In this document: positions 25,441 to 33,566 of the stretch, one piece after another
Layout: every line of letters starts with the position of its first letter
How positions within the stretch are numbered: the first letter of the stretch is position 1
Assembly (NCBI RefSeq): GCF_023887685.1
Contig: NZ_JAMWMR010000003.1
Location: 62,001 to 126,000, forward strand
Length of the DNA stretch: 64,000 nucleotides
Source: Streptomyces macrolidinus
GTDB lineage: Bacteria; Actinomycetota; Actinomycetes; Streptomycetales; Streptomycetaceae
Direction of reading: 5' to 3'
Notes under the pieces: generated by a model
What the model was told of the DNA's origin: nothing
What the model saw: only the letters and a program-made list of their open reading frames with translations
Database searches by the model: none
Made by a program: the position numbers and the translations under genes

Positions 25441-27036
25441 ATGGACGTATTGCCGCTGCTGTTACTGATCGCGGGCAGTGCCGCCGTCGCCGGTCTCGCG
25501 CGCCGCACCCCCGTACCGGCACCGCTGCTGCTCGTCGCGGTGGGTCTCGCGGTCTCGTACGTGCCCGGGGTGCCCGTGTACACCCTCGACCCCGGCGTCG
25601 TCCTGCCGCTGGTGCTGCCGCCGCTGCTGTACGCGGCGGCCACCGACAGCTCCTATCTGGGCCTGCGCGCCCAGATGCGGCCGGTGGCGCTGCTGTCCGT
25701 CGGGTACGTGCTCTTCGCGACCGTGGTCGTGGGCGGGGCGGCGTATCTGATCGTCCCGCATCTGCCGCTGACCGCGGCGCTGGTGCTGGGCGCGGTGGTC
25801 GCGCCGCCGGACGCGGTCGCGGCCACGGCGGTCGCCCGGCGGGTGGGGCTGCCGTCGCGGATCACCACGATCCTGCAGGGCGAGTCGCTGGTGAACGACG
25901 CGACGGCGATCACCGCGTACAAGGTGGCGCTGGCGGCGGCGATCGGGGAGGGCGCCACCTGGGCGGGCGGCCTGCGGGAGTTCCTGATCGCGGCGGTCGG
26001 CGGGGTCCTGGTCGGGCTGGCGCTGATGGTGCCGATCCACTGGCTGCGCACCCGTCTGACGGAGGCGCTGCTGCAGAACACCCTCTCCCTGCTGATCCCG
26101 TTCGTCGCCTACGGGGTCGCGGAGTGGGCGCACGCCTCCGGGGTGCTCGCCGTGGTCGTCGTCGGCCTCTACCTCGGCCACCGCAACTGGCAGGTCGACT
26201 TCGCCACCCGGCTCCAGGAGGAGGCGGTGTGGAGGATGGCCGCGTTCCTCCTGGAGTCGGCGGTGTTCGCGCTCATCGGCCTGCAGTTGCCGTTCGTCCT
26301 GCGGGGCGTCGGCCGCTACGAGGGCCTGAGCGCGGCCGGGTACGCGGTGGCCCTCTTCCTCGTGGTCGCCGTCGCGCGGTTCGTGTGGGTGTATCCGGCG
26401 ACCTTCCTGCCACGCGTGCTGTTCGCGCACATCCGCAGGCGCGAGGAGAACCCCACCTGGAAGGCGCCGTTCGTCATCGCCTGGGCCGGGATGCGAGGTG
26501 TGGTCTCGCTCGCGATCGCGTTCTCGATCCCCCTCACGGTGCACGGCGGCGGCGCGTTCCCGCACCGCAATCTGATCCTCTTCCTGACCTTCACGACGGT
26601 GATCGGCACGCTCGTGGTGCAGGGGCTGACCCTGCCCCTGCTGATCCGGATGCTGCGCCTGCCGGGGCGCGACGCCCAGGCCGAGACCCTCGCGGAGGCC
26701 AACGCCCAGGCACAGGCATCCCGGGCCGCCGAACAGCGCCTCGACGAACTCCTCACCGACGAACGCAACGCCCTGCCGCCGCCGTTGGTGGACCGCCTCC
26801 GCACGGTCCTCGAACACCGGCGCAACGCCGTGTGGGAGCGGCTGGGTTCGGTGAACCCGGTGACCGGTGAGTCGCACGACGACACCTACCGCCGGCTCTC
26901 CCGCGAGGTGATCGGCGCGGAACGCGAGGTCTTCGTGCACCTCCGCGACCAGCGCGCCATCGACGACGAGATGCTCCGCATCCTGCTCAGACGGCTGGAC
27001 CTGGAGGAAGCGGCAGCCTATCGGGAGACGACGTGA
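25441..27036 (+). CDS. Na+/H+ antiporter, CPA1 (NhaP-like) family
   Basis: A 531-residue membrane protein. The N-terminal 410 residues contain about 12 helices from LLLLIAGSAAVAGL onward. The ion-binding motif is VVAPPDAVAATAV near residue 118, and the second is LQGESLVNDATAI near 145; both match NhaP/CPA1 exchangers. The C-terminal 120 residues are a soluble helical domain (AEANAQAQASRAAEQRL) that probably regulates transport. Codon 8 is TTA (25462-25464), so translation may depend on bldA. The 3' end overlaps the convergent PLP-enzyme gene by 50 bases. Proximity to osmotic sigH is suggestive but it is on the other strand. Confidence 0.88.
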   Translation: MDVLPLLLLIAGSAAVAGLARRTPVPAPLLLVAVGLAVSYVPGVPVYTLDPGVVLPLVLPPLLYAAATDSSYLGLRAQMRPVALLSVGYVLFATVVVGGAAYLIVPHLPLTAALVLGAVVAPPDAVAATAVARRVGLPSRITTILQGESLVNDATAITAYKVALAAAIGEGATWAGGLREFLIAAVGGVLVGLALMVPIHWLRTRLTEALLQNTLSLLIPFVAYGVAEWAHASGVLAVVVVGLYLGHRNWQVDFATRLQEEAVWRMAAFLLESAVFALIGLQLPFVLRGVGRYEGLSAAGYAVALFLVVAVARFVWVYPATFLPRVLFAHIRRREENPTWKAPFVIAWAGMRGVVSLAIAFSIPLTVHGGGAFPHRNLILFLTFTTVIGTLVVQGLTLPLLIRMLRLPGRDAQAETLAEANAQAQASRAAEQRLDELLTDERNALPPPLVDRLRTVLEHRRNAVWERLGSVNPVTGESHDDTYRRLSREVIGAEREVFVHLRDQRAIDDEMLRILLRRLDLEEAAAYRETT

Positions 27037-28012
27037 GCCTTGCCGGGGTGTCGGTCCGGCCCTCGCCGAAGGGCAACCCGGTGATCACCGCGGCCAGGGT
27101 CGTCCCCCGGCGGAAGGCGCCCTCCTCGGCCAGAGCGACAAGTCCATAGAGCAGCTTGGCGACATAGAGACGTTCCACCAGGAGGCCGTGGCGGGCCTCG
27201 AAGTCGGCCGCGAAATCCTCGAGTTCGTCGGAGACGCGGGCATAGCCACCGAAGTGGAAGCGGGTGTCCAGGGACCAGTCGCCCCGGCGGCCACCGAAGG
27301 CCCGGGTCTGGAGGGCGGCCGTGTCGGCGGCCAGGAAGTCCCCCTTGAGGACGGGGATCCCCAGCGCCCGCTGGTCCGGGGACAGGCCCGCGGCCAGACC
27401 CGCCAGGGTGCCGCCGGTGCCGCAGGCCACCGCGACGACATCCGCCCGGCCGCGCAACTCCTCACCGAGCGCCTGACAGCCGCGTACGGCCAGGGCGTTG
27501 CTGCCGCCCTCCGGCACCACGTACGCCTGCCCGGCGTCCGCCGCGCGCAGGATCCCGGCCAGGGTCTCCGGCTCGGACTTGCGGCGGTAGGTCGACCGGG
27601 CGACGAAGTGCAGCCGCATGCCGTCGCCCACGCACCGGGCGAGGGAAGGGTTGAGCGGACGGTCGGCCAGCTCGTCGCCGCGGACCACGCCGATCGTCTC
27701 CAGCCCCAGCAGCCGGCCCGCGGCGGCCGTGGCCCGCAGGTGGTTGGAGTACGCACCGCCGAACGTGAGCACCGGACGGCCGCCCGCCGCCCGCAGGTTC
27801 GGGGCGAGCTTGCGCCACTTGTTGCCGATCAGGTCCGGGTGGATCAGATCGTCTCGCTTGAGCAGCAGCCGGACACCCCGCCGCGCGAAGCGTTCGTCCG
27901 CGACCTCCCGCAACGGCGACGGCAGACGCGGACGCAGCACGGCGGGGTCGGGCGCCTTCGGCGGGCGCGGCACAGGCACATCAGGGCTGGTCACCCCACC
28001 ATTGTCGGACAC
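26987..28012 (-). CDS. PLP-dependent ACC deaminase / D-cysteine desulfhydrase family enzyme
   Basis: A 341-residue fold-type II PLP enzyme. The PLP lysine lies in LIGNKWRKL near residue 66, and the cofactor phosphate loop is ACGTGGTLAGLAAGL near 195. LTFGGAYSNHLRATA is the typical substrate-binding segment of the family. Members deaminate 1-aminocyclopropane-1-carboxylate or release H2S from D-cysteine; the residues that separate the two were not resolvable by eye, and the D-cysteine type is more likely in Streptomyces. It ends inside the antiporter gene, a convergent overlap of 50 bases. The start is GTG 28012, with GTG 27994 as alternative. Confidence 0.82.
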   Translation of the reverse strand: MSDNGGVTSPDVPVPRPPKAPDPAVLRPRLPSPLREVADERFARRGVRLLLKRDDLIHPDLIGNKWRKLAPNLRAAGGRPVLTFGGAYSNHLRATAAAGRLLGLETIGVVRGDELADRPLNPSLARCVGDGMRLHFVARSTYRRKSEPETLAGILRAADAGQAYVVPEGGSNALAVRGCQALGEELRGRADVVAVACGTGGTLAGLAAGLSPDQRALGIPVLKGDFLAADTAALQTRAFGGRRGDWSLDTRFHFGGYARVSDELEDFAADFEARHGLLVERLYVAKLLYGLVALAEEGAFRRGTTLAAVITGLPFGEGRTDTPARLTSSPDRLPLPPGPAV

Positions 28013-28060
28013 CCGTCCGGGGCGCGCCGGACCGGGCGGCGGCCCTGGCGGCTCCGGGCG

Positions 28061-28294
28061 TCAGGAGTGCAGGAAGCCGTCCCCATGGGTCGCGATGTGG
28101 CTCTCTATCGCCTGGAGCGCCCGCTGGGTCGCGTCGGGGGTGCCGCTGCCGCGACGCTCCGCGTAGTACGCCGCACCCAGCTTCCGCAGCAGTTCGTTGC
28201 CCGCCCGCTGCGCCTGCACCTCGTCGAACTTCTGCCGCCCCTGCGCCAGTCCGCGCTGCGCCTGCTCCTTCGCCCGGTCCAGGAAGCCTGTCAT
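28061..28294 (-). CDS. Small helical protein, unknown function
   Basis: A 77-residue acidic/basic helical protein (MTGFLDRAKEQAQRGLAQGRQKFDEVQAQRAG...), ending SHIATHGDGFLHS. GGGGAG lies seven bases before the ATG at 28294; upstream extension to 28561 is unlikely. The amphipathic N-terminal half could form a coiled coil. Proteins like this are widespread in Streptomyces with no assigned role to my knowledge. It diverges from the encapsulin operon and the two share a 267-base upstream region. Confidence 0.75.
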   Translation of the reverse strand: MTGFLDRAKEQAQRGLAQGRQKFDEVQAQRAGNELLRKLGAAYYAERRGSGTPDATQRALQAIESHIATHGDGFLHS

Positions 28295-28561
28295 CCCCGT
28301 CTCCCCTCGTCGTCCGTCACTGGCTGGAACGGCCGGGCCGATCAAGGAGTTCCCGTACGCGGCACGCCACTTCGCCGTCGTCCCGCACCCAGCTCGCGAC
28401 GTGACGCGACGAGAGCCGACGTGAGCCGACGTGAAGAAGTGATCAATTGTGCCCAGGCGCGCGTTGATCCATTCCCGCTCTTTCGGGTAATAGCATCGAC
28501 ACGCTCCGTACTGGAAGGCTCTTCCCCGCAGATCCATGCATGATCGGGAGGGCAAAACCAC

Positions 28562-29968
28562 ATGTCGGTAGGCGAAGAGGTCCGCGCGGAGCAGGACCGG
28601 CCGCAGCAGAGTCTCGGCACAGCGGCCGCACGGAACCTGGCCACCACGACCAAGTCCGTACCGCAGATGCAGGAGATCAGCTCACGGTGGCTGCTGCGCA
28701 TGCTGCCGTGGGTGAATGTGCAGGGCGGCACGTACCGGGTGAACCGCCGCCTCACCTACACCGTGGGCGACGGTCGTGTGACGTTCGTGAAGACCGGCGA
28801 CCAGGTCTCGGTCATCCCCGCGGAACTGGGCGAGTTGCCGGCCCTGCGTACGTACGACGACCTGGACGTGCTGGGCGAGCTGGCCCAGCGCTGCCAGCAG
28901 CGCAGGTTCGCGCCCGGCGATGTGATCGCCGAGTTCGGCAGCCAGGCCGACGAGGTGCTGCTGCTGGCCCACGGCAAGGTCCAGAAGATCGGCACGGGTC
29001 CCTACGGGGACGACGCGGTGCTCGGAGTCCTCGCCGACGGCGCCTACTTCGGCGAGCAGGCCCTGCTCGACCCGGACGCCATCTGGGAGTACACCGCCCG
29101 CGCGGTCACCACGTGCACGGTGCTCGCCCTGCCCCGCCGGGACGTCGACCAGATCGCGGAACGCGCCACGTCACTGCGCGAACACCTCCATCAGCAGCGC
29201 ACGGTCCCGGAGCACAGCTCCAACCGGTACGGAGAGAAGGAGATCGACCTCGCCGCCGGCCACAGCGGAGAGCCGGACATCCCGCAGACCTTCGTGGACT
29301 ACGAGGTCGCGCCCCGCGAATACGAACTGAGCATCGCGCAGACGGTCCTGCGCATCCACTCGCGCGTGGCCGACCTCTACAACCAGCCGATGAACCAGAC
29401 CGAGCAGCAACTGCGGCTCACGGTCGAGGCGTTGAAGGAACGCCAGGAGCATGAGCTGATCAACAACCAGGACTTCGGCCTGCTCCACAACTGCGAGTAC
29501 GACCAGCGGCTGCAGCCCCACGACGGCGTGCCCAGCCCCGACGACATGGACGAACTGCTCAGCCGCAGGCGGGGATCCAAGCTGTTCCTCGCCCATCCGC
29601 GCGCGATCTCCGCCTTCGGCCGCGAGTGCAACAAGCGCGGACTCGTCCCGGAGAGCATCGACATCGGGGGCAACCGCATCCCCACCTGGCGCGGGGTGCC
29701 GATCTTCCCGTGCAACAAGATCCCGGTCAGCAACGCCCGTACGACCTCCATCATCTGCATGCGTACGGGCGAGGACGAACAAGGCGTCGTCGGGCTGCGG
29801 CAGTCGGGCATCCCGGACGAGATCGAGCCCAGCCTGTCCGTGCGCTTCATGGGCATCAACGACCAGGCGATCATCAAGTACCTGGTGACGTCCTACTACT
29901 CGGCGGCCGTCATGGTGCCGGACGCGCTGGGCGTCCTGGAGAACGTCGAGATCGGCCGCTGGGGGTGA
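28562..29968 (+). CDS. eshB: Family 2B encapsulin shell protein with cyclic-nucleotide-binding-like domain (EshB/EshA type)
   Basis: A 468-residue shell protein of the HK97 fold. A cNMP-binding-like domain is inserted at about residues 98-212 ([20 protein letters not shown], then [22 protein letters not shown]). The flanking parts are encapsulin: the N-arm ([25 protein letters not shown]), then [21 protein letters not shown], and the C-terminal A-domain with FRPRAIS-like [12 protein letters not shown] and [13 protein letters not shown]. In S. griseus EshA affects morphological differentiation under starvation. Family 2B shells self-assemble into about 30-nm compartments. GGGAGGG precedes the ATG. 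The next gene encodes the expected cargo. Ligand binding by the inserted domain is unproven. Confidence 0.93.
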   Translation: MSVGEEVRAEQDRPQQSLGTAAARNLATTTKSVPQMQEISSRWLLRMLPWVNVQGGTYRVNRRLTYTVGDGRVTFVKTGDQVSVIPAELGELPALRTYDDLDVLGELAQRCQQRRFAPGDVIAEFGSQADEVLLLAHGKVQKIGTGPYGDDAVLGVLADGAYFGEQALLDPDAIWEYTARAVTTCTVLALPRRDVDQIAERATSLREHLHQQRTVPEHSSNRYGEKEIDLAAGHSGEPDIPQTFVDYEVAPREYELSIAQTVLRIHSRVADLYNQPMNQTEQQLRLTVEALKERQEHELINNQDFGLLHNCEYDQRLQPHDGVPSPDDMDELLSRRRGSKLFLAHPRAISAFGRECNKRGLVPESIDIGGNRIPTWRGVPIFPCNKIPVSNARTTSIICMRTGEDEQGVVGLRQSGIPDEIEPSLSVRFMGINDQAIIKYLVTSYYSAAVMVPDALGVLENVEIGRWG

Positions 29969-29988
29969 CCCGGCCCCACCAGTGGCAC

Positions 29989-30051
29989 GCCGTGTTCCCG
30001 CCGGACGGGACTAGGCCACCCTCCGGGCGCCCGCCCGGCGGTGAACACGGC
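29989..30051 (+). promoter_or_regulatory. Intercistronic hairpin between shell and cargo genes
   Basis: GCCGTGTTC pairs perfectly with GAACACGGC over a 45-base loop that contains further GC-rich inverted repeats. It may lower cargo expression relative to shell or protect the shell mRNA. Confidence 0.55.
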
Positions 30052-30080
30052 ACCCTCCGCGGGCGCTTCGAGGCGGTGCC

Positions 30081-31190
30081 ATGGGCGAGTTGACGGAGCA
30101 GAGCCTCGTGCGGCGGGGCCCCGCCCCTTCCCGGGGGCTGCGCGCCCCGCTCCCGGGGCCCGCGGGACCGCTCGACGGCCATGAGGCCCCGGCGATCCTG
30201 GAGCGCGCCCGCGCCGTGGTCGACCCGGAGCTGCGCCGGGCGCTCGACTCGCTGCCCGGCTCGATGCGCAGGATCGCGCTCTACCACTTCGGCTGGGAGC
30301 AGGCGGACGGTACTCCGGCGGCGGGCAACGCGGGCAAGGCGATACGGCCCGCGCTCGTCCTGACCGCGGCCGGTGCGCTCGGTGGACACCGGTCCGCCGC
30401 CGTACGGGCCGCCGCGGCCGTGGAGCTGGTCCACAACTTCACGCTGCTGCACGACGACGTGATGGACCGGGACACCACCCGTCGTCACCGCCCCACCGCC
30501 TGGACCGTGTTCGGTGACGCCGACGCGATCCTCGCCGGGGACGCCCTCCAGGCGCTGGCCCTGCGGCTGCTCGCCGAGGACACGCACCCGGCGTCCGGGG
30601 CAGCCGCCGCCCGCCTCGCGTCCTGCGTGCTCGAACTGTGCGCCGGGCAGCACGCGGACACGGCCATGGAACGGCGCGGCCCCCATGAGGTCACCCTCGA
30701 CGAGGTGCTCGCCATGGCCGAGGCGAAGACGGGCGCGCTCCTCGGCTGTGCCTGCGCCCTCGGCGGGCTGTACGCGGGCGCGGACGACGCGGATGTCGAG
30801 GCGCTGGACGCGTTCGGCCGCGAGGCCGGGCTCGCCTTCCAGCTCATCGACGACGTGATCGGGATCTGGGGGGACCCGAGCCGCACCGGCAAGCCGGCCG
30901 GCGCCGACCTCATGGCCCGCAAGAAGTCACTCCCCGTGGTCGCCGCGCTCACCTCCGGCACGGAGGCCGCCACCGAACTGGCCAAGCTGTACCAAGGACC
31001 GTACGAAGACGGCGAGTTGGAACGAACGGTGCTCGCCGTCGAGCGGGCGGGCGGCCGTGACTGGGCGCAGCAGCAGGCGGCCGACCGGATGGCGCGGGCG
31101 ATGCAGGAGCTGTCCCGGGCGATCCCCGATCCGGAGGCGGCGGGCGGCCTGCTGGCCCTGGCCGAGTTCGTGACCCGACGCAGCACCTGA
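30081..31190 (+). CDS. Polyprenyl diphosphate synthase, encapsulin cargo
   Basis: A 369-residue trans-prenyltransferase. The two Mg-binding motifs are complete: the first with Asp125, Asp126 and Asp129 (LLHDDVMDRDTTRRHRPTAW), the second with Asp257, Asp258 and Asp265 (FQLIDDVIGIWGD). It condenses isopentenyl diphosphate with allylic diphosphates; chain length is not clear, though farnesyl or geranylgeranyl is likely. The first 35 residues are Pro/Gly/Arg-rich and disordered (VRRGPAPSRGLRAPLPGPAG). Such N-terminal tails load cargo into Family 2 encapsulins. It is 112 bases after the shell gene and on the same strand. Related loci encapsulate 2-methylisoborneol synthase, but no terpene cyclase is adjacent here. 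Confidence 0.9.
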   Translation: MGELTEQSLVRRGPAPSRGLRAPLPGPAGPLDGHEAPAILERARAVVDPELRRALDSLPGSMRRIALYHFGWEQADGTPAAGNAGKAIRPALVLTAAGALGGHRSAAVRAAAAVELVHNFTLLHDDVMDRDTTRRHRPTAWTVFGDADAILAGDALQALALRLLAEDTHPASGAAAARLASCVLELCAGQHADTAMERRGPHEVTLDEVLAMAEAKTGALLGCACALGGLYAGADDADVEALDAFGREAGLAFQLIDDVIGIWGDPSRTGKPAGADLMARKKSLPVVAALTSGTEAATELAKLYQGPYEDGELERTVLAVERAGGRDWAQQQAADRMARAMQELSRAIPDPEAAGGLLALAEFVTRRST

Positions 31191-31194
31191 CCCG

Positions 31195-31229
31195 GAGCCC
31201 CCGCGCACCCCCACCGATGCGCGGGGCTC
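31195..31229 (+). terminator. Terminator of the encapsulin operon
   Basis: GAGCCCCCGCGCA pairs with TGCGCGGGGCTC (one bulge) around a 10-base loop, directly after the polyprenyl synthase stop. Confidence 0.8.
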
Positions 31230-31278
31230 TCGGGCTCTCCCCTCGACCACGGCCGCCGCACGGTCCTACCCTGACTCC

Positions 31279-31491
31279 ATGGGCAGGAACGACTACGTCT
31301 GCCCCGCGTGCGGGCAGCCCGTCGCCAGAGCCGTAGGCCGCCGCAAGACCCTGGGCGCCTACGTCCCCGTATGGCGCCCCGGCCCTTGCCGCAACCCGGA
31401 ATGCCCACGGAACACGCCACAGGAGCACGAGGCACCCCCCACGCGGCAGAACGGAGAGACCGACGACCGTCCTCCGCCAACTTCCCTATAG
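31279..31491 (+). CDS. Small zinc-ribbon protein
   Basis: A 70-residue protein with two cysteine knuckles: CPACG at residues 8-12 and CRNPEC near 37-42, separated by a strand rich in Arg/Val (RRKTLGAYVPVWRPG). This suggests a four-Cys zinc ribbon. The C-terminal 25 residues are Pro/Thr-rich and probably disordered. Similar small proteins with VWxPGPCRNPxC are common in Streptomyces. No function is known. The reading frame stops at a TATAGGG; sequence after it contains a decayed integrase. Confidence 0.65.
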   Translation: MGRNDYVCPACGQPVARAVGRRKTLGAYVPVWRPGPCRNPECPRNTPQEHEAPPTRQNGETDDRPPPTSL

Positions 31492-31955
31492 GGATGAGTA
31501 GTCGTACGCGTCCTGCAGGGGGAGTTGCTGGCGCGAGGGGGCTCGGGATCCTGTTGGGACGCATGACACCACCAGGGCAGCTGCAAGACGCAGGGCATCC
31601 GTCCGGGGTCCCGTGGCCTATCGCTCTTCCAAGTGACGGACGCGTGCACTCGAGGTGCTGTGCCGAGTCGCTGCCGCGTGGGCGGCGAGGGTGAACTGTC
31701 CGTGCGGCCATCGTCACGCTTGCCGGATCAGGCTTGCGTACAGGCGAGTTGCTCGGCCTGAAGGCGTCGGATGTCGACTTCAAGGCCGACTCCGTCCGCG
31801 TCGAGGGGCAGCGGCTTCAGTCCGGGAAGATCGGCCCGCCGAAGAAGACCGCACCCGGACCGTCATGGACGCCGTGCTCGGCGGCCCGCGGACCGGGTGC
31901 GGAAAGGTAGACCAGGCGATCAAAGGAATCGCAGGTCAAGCGGCATGATCCAAGA
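31492..31955. other. Gene-free region with integrase debris
   Basis: 464 bases between the zinc-ribbon gene and sodN. It holds a fragment of a tyrosine recombinase (see 31695-31910) and no intact gene. Base composition is slightly less GC-biased than the flanks. Confidence 0.6.
31695..31910 (+). pseudogene. Remnant of a phage-type tyrosine recombinase (integrase)
   Basis: One frame gives AAIVTLAGSGLRTGELLGLK followed by ASDVDFKADSVRVEGQRLQ. This is the segment around the first catalytic Arg of tyrosine recombinases (GLRxGELLGL). Near 31845 the frame breaks. In the next frame EDRTRTVMDAVLG continues where intact enzymes have a (K/R)xRTVPL-like strand. The N-terminal DNA-binding domain, the HxxR box and the catalytic Tyr are missing. 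It is probably the trace of an integrated element that was lost. No attachment site or tRNA gene was found next to it. Confidence 0.75.
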
Positions 31956-32351
31956 TCAGGCCTTCTTCGTCTCCCAGAAGATCTTGTCGATCTGGGCGAT
32001 GTAGTCCAGCGCCTTCTGGCCCGTGGCCGGGTCCGTGGACGCCTTGGCGGCCGAGAGGGCCTTCAGGGTGTCGTTGACCAACTGGTGCAGCTCGGGGTAC
32101 TTCTCGAAGTGCGGGGCCTTGAAGTAGTCGCTCCACAGCACCGAGACGTGGTGCTTGGCGAGCTCGGCGCGCTGCTCCTTGATGACAATGGCGCGCGCCT
32201 GGAAGTGCGGGTCGTCGTTCGCGGCCATCTTCTCCTGAACGGCCTTCACCGACTCCGCCTCGATGCGGGCCTGGGCCGGGTCGTACACGCCGCAGGGCAG
32301 GTCGCAGTGGGCGCTGACCTTGACCTTGGGGGCAAACAGGCGGGAGAGCAT
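31956..32351 (-). CDS. sodN: Nickel superoxide dismutase precursor
   Basis: A 131-residue cytoplasmic nickel superoxide dismutase, the same length as S. coelicolor SodN. A 14-residue leader (MLSRLFAPKVKVSA) precedes the nickel hook HCDLPCGVYD; after cleavage His1, Cys2 and Cys6 bind nickel. The rest is a four-helix bundle that forms hexamers. The ATG at 32351 is fixed by family length and by GAGGAAGGA just upstream. The processing peptidase SodX is encoded divergently 146 bases away. In S. coelicolor sodN mRNA is also a target of a small RNA from sodF; the partner gene is not here. Confidence 0.97.
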   Translation of the reverse strand: MLSRLFAPKVKVSAHCDLPCGVYDPAQARIEAESVKAVQEKMAANDDPHFQARAIVIKEQRAELAKHHVSVLWSDYFKAPHFEKYPELHQLVNDTLKALSAAKASTDPATGQKALDYIAQIDKIFWETKKA

Positions 32352-32497
32352 GAAGCTGTCCTTCCTCGTGATCGTCGTCTCTTGGTGGGACATTACTCCG
32401 TAGGTGACGGGTTTTCGCGAGTGCCCCCATGGGCTTACGACAAAAGTCCAGGGTGAGACTGGTGCTGGTGGAGGATCGGACCGGGGAGGTGCCAGTG

Positions 32498-32932
32498 ATG
32501 CCCGAGCTGTCACAGGAGACCGAGCGTACGAAGGCTCTGCTGCCGTTCGGGGCGGCGGAGGTGACGGGGCCGTCCATGGTGCCCACGTTGCAGCACGGGG
32601 ACCGGCTCCTCGTACGGTACGGGGCGCGGGTCCGGCCGGGGGACGTGATCGTGTTGCGCCACCCCTTCCAGCAGGATCTGCTGGTGGTCAAGCGCGCCGT
32701 GGAGCTGCGCGAGGGTGGCTGGTGGGTGCTCGGCGACAACGCGTACGCGGGCGGGGACAGCACGGACTACGGCGCCGTTCCCGAGGAACTCGTCCTCGGG
32801 AAGGTGCGCTGGCGCTACCGGCCGCTCAAGGCGGGTCAGCGCTCGCTGTTCGCGCGGGCGGTCTGGGCGCTGTTCGCCGTCCGCCCCGTGCTCGGCGACC
32901 GGTCGGCCTCCAGGCGCTTGCGGGCGCGGTAG
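32498..32932 (+). CDS. sodX: Nickel SOD maturation protease SodX (S24/S26 peptidase family)
   Basis: A 144-residue serine peptidase-like protein that removes the SodN leader so that nickel can bind. The catalytic Ser lies in VTGPSMVPTLQHGDRLLV and the general-base Lys in DLLVVKRAVEL; WWVLGDNAYAGGDS is the third signal-peptidase box. No clear N-terminal membrane helix is present, in agreement with a cytoplasmic substrate. The ATG at 32498 is chosen because GGGGAGG lies eight bases before it. The last 97 bases overlap the convergent CGNR gene. sodN and sodX are arranged divergently, so a shared control region is likely. Confidence 0.93.
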   Translation: MPELSQETERTKALLPFGAAEVTGPSMVPTLQHGDRLLVRYGARVRPGDVIVLRHPFQQDLLVVKRAVELREGGWWVLGDNAYAGGDSTDYGAVPEELVLGKVRWRYRPLKAGQRSLFARAVWALFAVRPVLGDRSASRRLRAR

Positions 32933-33465
32933 GCGGCCACGTTCGCGCGCGTGGCGCAGCGGTCCGAGCAGTACCGCCGGGAGCGGTTGGTCGAGGTGTC
33001 GAGGTAGGCGTTGCGGCAGGGGGCCGCCTCGCACACGCCCAGGCGGTCCACCCCGTACTCCGTGAGATGGAACGCCAGGCCCATCGCGGCGATCGCCGCG
33101 AATCCCGCCGTCGCGTTCGACGGGTGGTCCGCGAGGTGCAGATGCCACAAGGGGCGGCCGTTGTCGCCCCGCTGGTCGTGTCCGGAGATCTGCGGGCTCA
33201 CCGGGAACTCCAGGAGGAGCGAGTTCAGCAGATCCACCGCGAGCGTCTCGTCGCCCTGGTCCGCCGCCTCGAACACCGAGCGCAGCCTGGCCCGCACGGA
33301 GCGGAACCGGGTCACGTCGGCGTCGGTCGCGCGCCGCGCCGCCGCCTGGTTGGCCCCGAAGAGGCCGCGGACGGCCTCCACCGTGGTCAGAGCGTCCTTG
33401 CCCCGGTCCGGTTCCTCGCTGTTCACGAGACGCACGGCGTAGTCGGAGTAATAGGCCAGTTCCAC
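32836..33465 (-). CDS. CGNR zinc-finger transcriptional regulator
   Basis: A 209-residue protein with an N-terminal ABATE-like domain (residues 1-140; FHLTEYGVDRLGVC end) and a C-terminal CGNR zinc finger. The finger reads CEAAPCRNAYLDTSTNRS and then YCSDRCATRANVAAYRARK; in this copy CRNA replaces the CGN signature. The family is thought to bind DNA, sometimes as stress regulators. The C-terminus is a basic, Ser/Ala/Arg-rich tail that overlaps the end of sodX on the other strand by 97 bases. Whether it controls sodX is unknown. Confidence 0.85.
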   Translation of the reverse strand: MELAYYSDYAVRLVNSEEPDRGKDALTTVEAVRGLFGANQAAARRATDADVTRFRSVRARLRSVFEAADQGDETLAVDLLNSLLLEFPVSPQISGHDQRGDNGRPLWHLHLADHPSNATAGFAAIAAMGLAFHLTEYGVDRLGVCEAAPCRNAYLDTSTNRSRRYCSDRCATRANVAAYRARKRLEADRSPSTGRTANSAQTARANSER

Positions 33466-33566
33466 TTGTAGTCCTTACGCAGGCACTCTAAGGTCGTGAT
33501 GCGGTCGGGTAACAGACGGTCGTGCGTCCAGGGTATTACGTGGCGGGACACTACGGAGGGGCGACG

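Noticed and set aside
31655-31948. 97-codon frame in the sodN downstream region as a gene
   Set aside because: It covers the integrase debris in a shifted frame. Recombinase similarity switches frame inside it, so it is a pseudogene trace.
31880-31960. Attachment site or tRNA gene next to the integrase remnant
   Set aside because: No cloverleaf and no direct repeat pair flanking the remnant was found by eye.
32352-32497. Nur operator between sodN and sodX
   Set aside because: No clear Nur-box was seen. In S. coelicolor nickel control of sodN acts through other means, so none is claimed.
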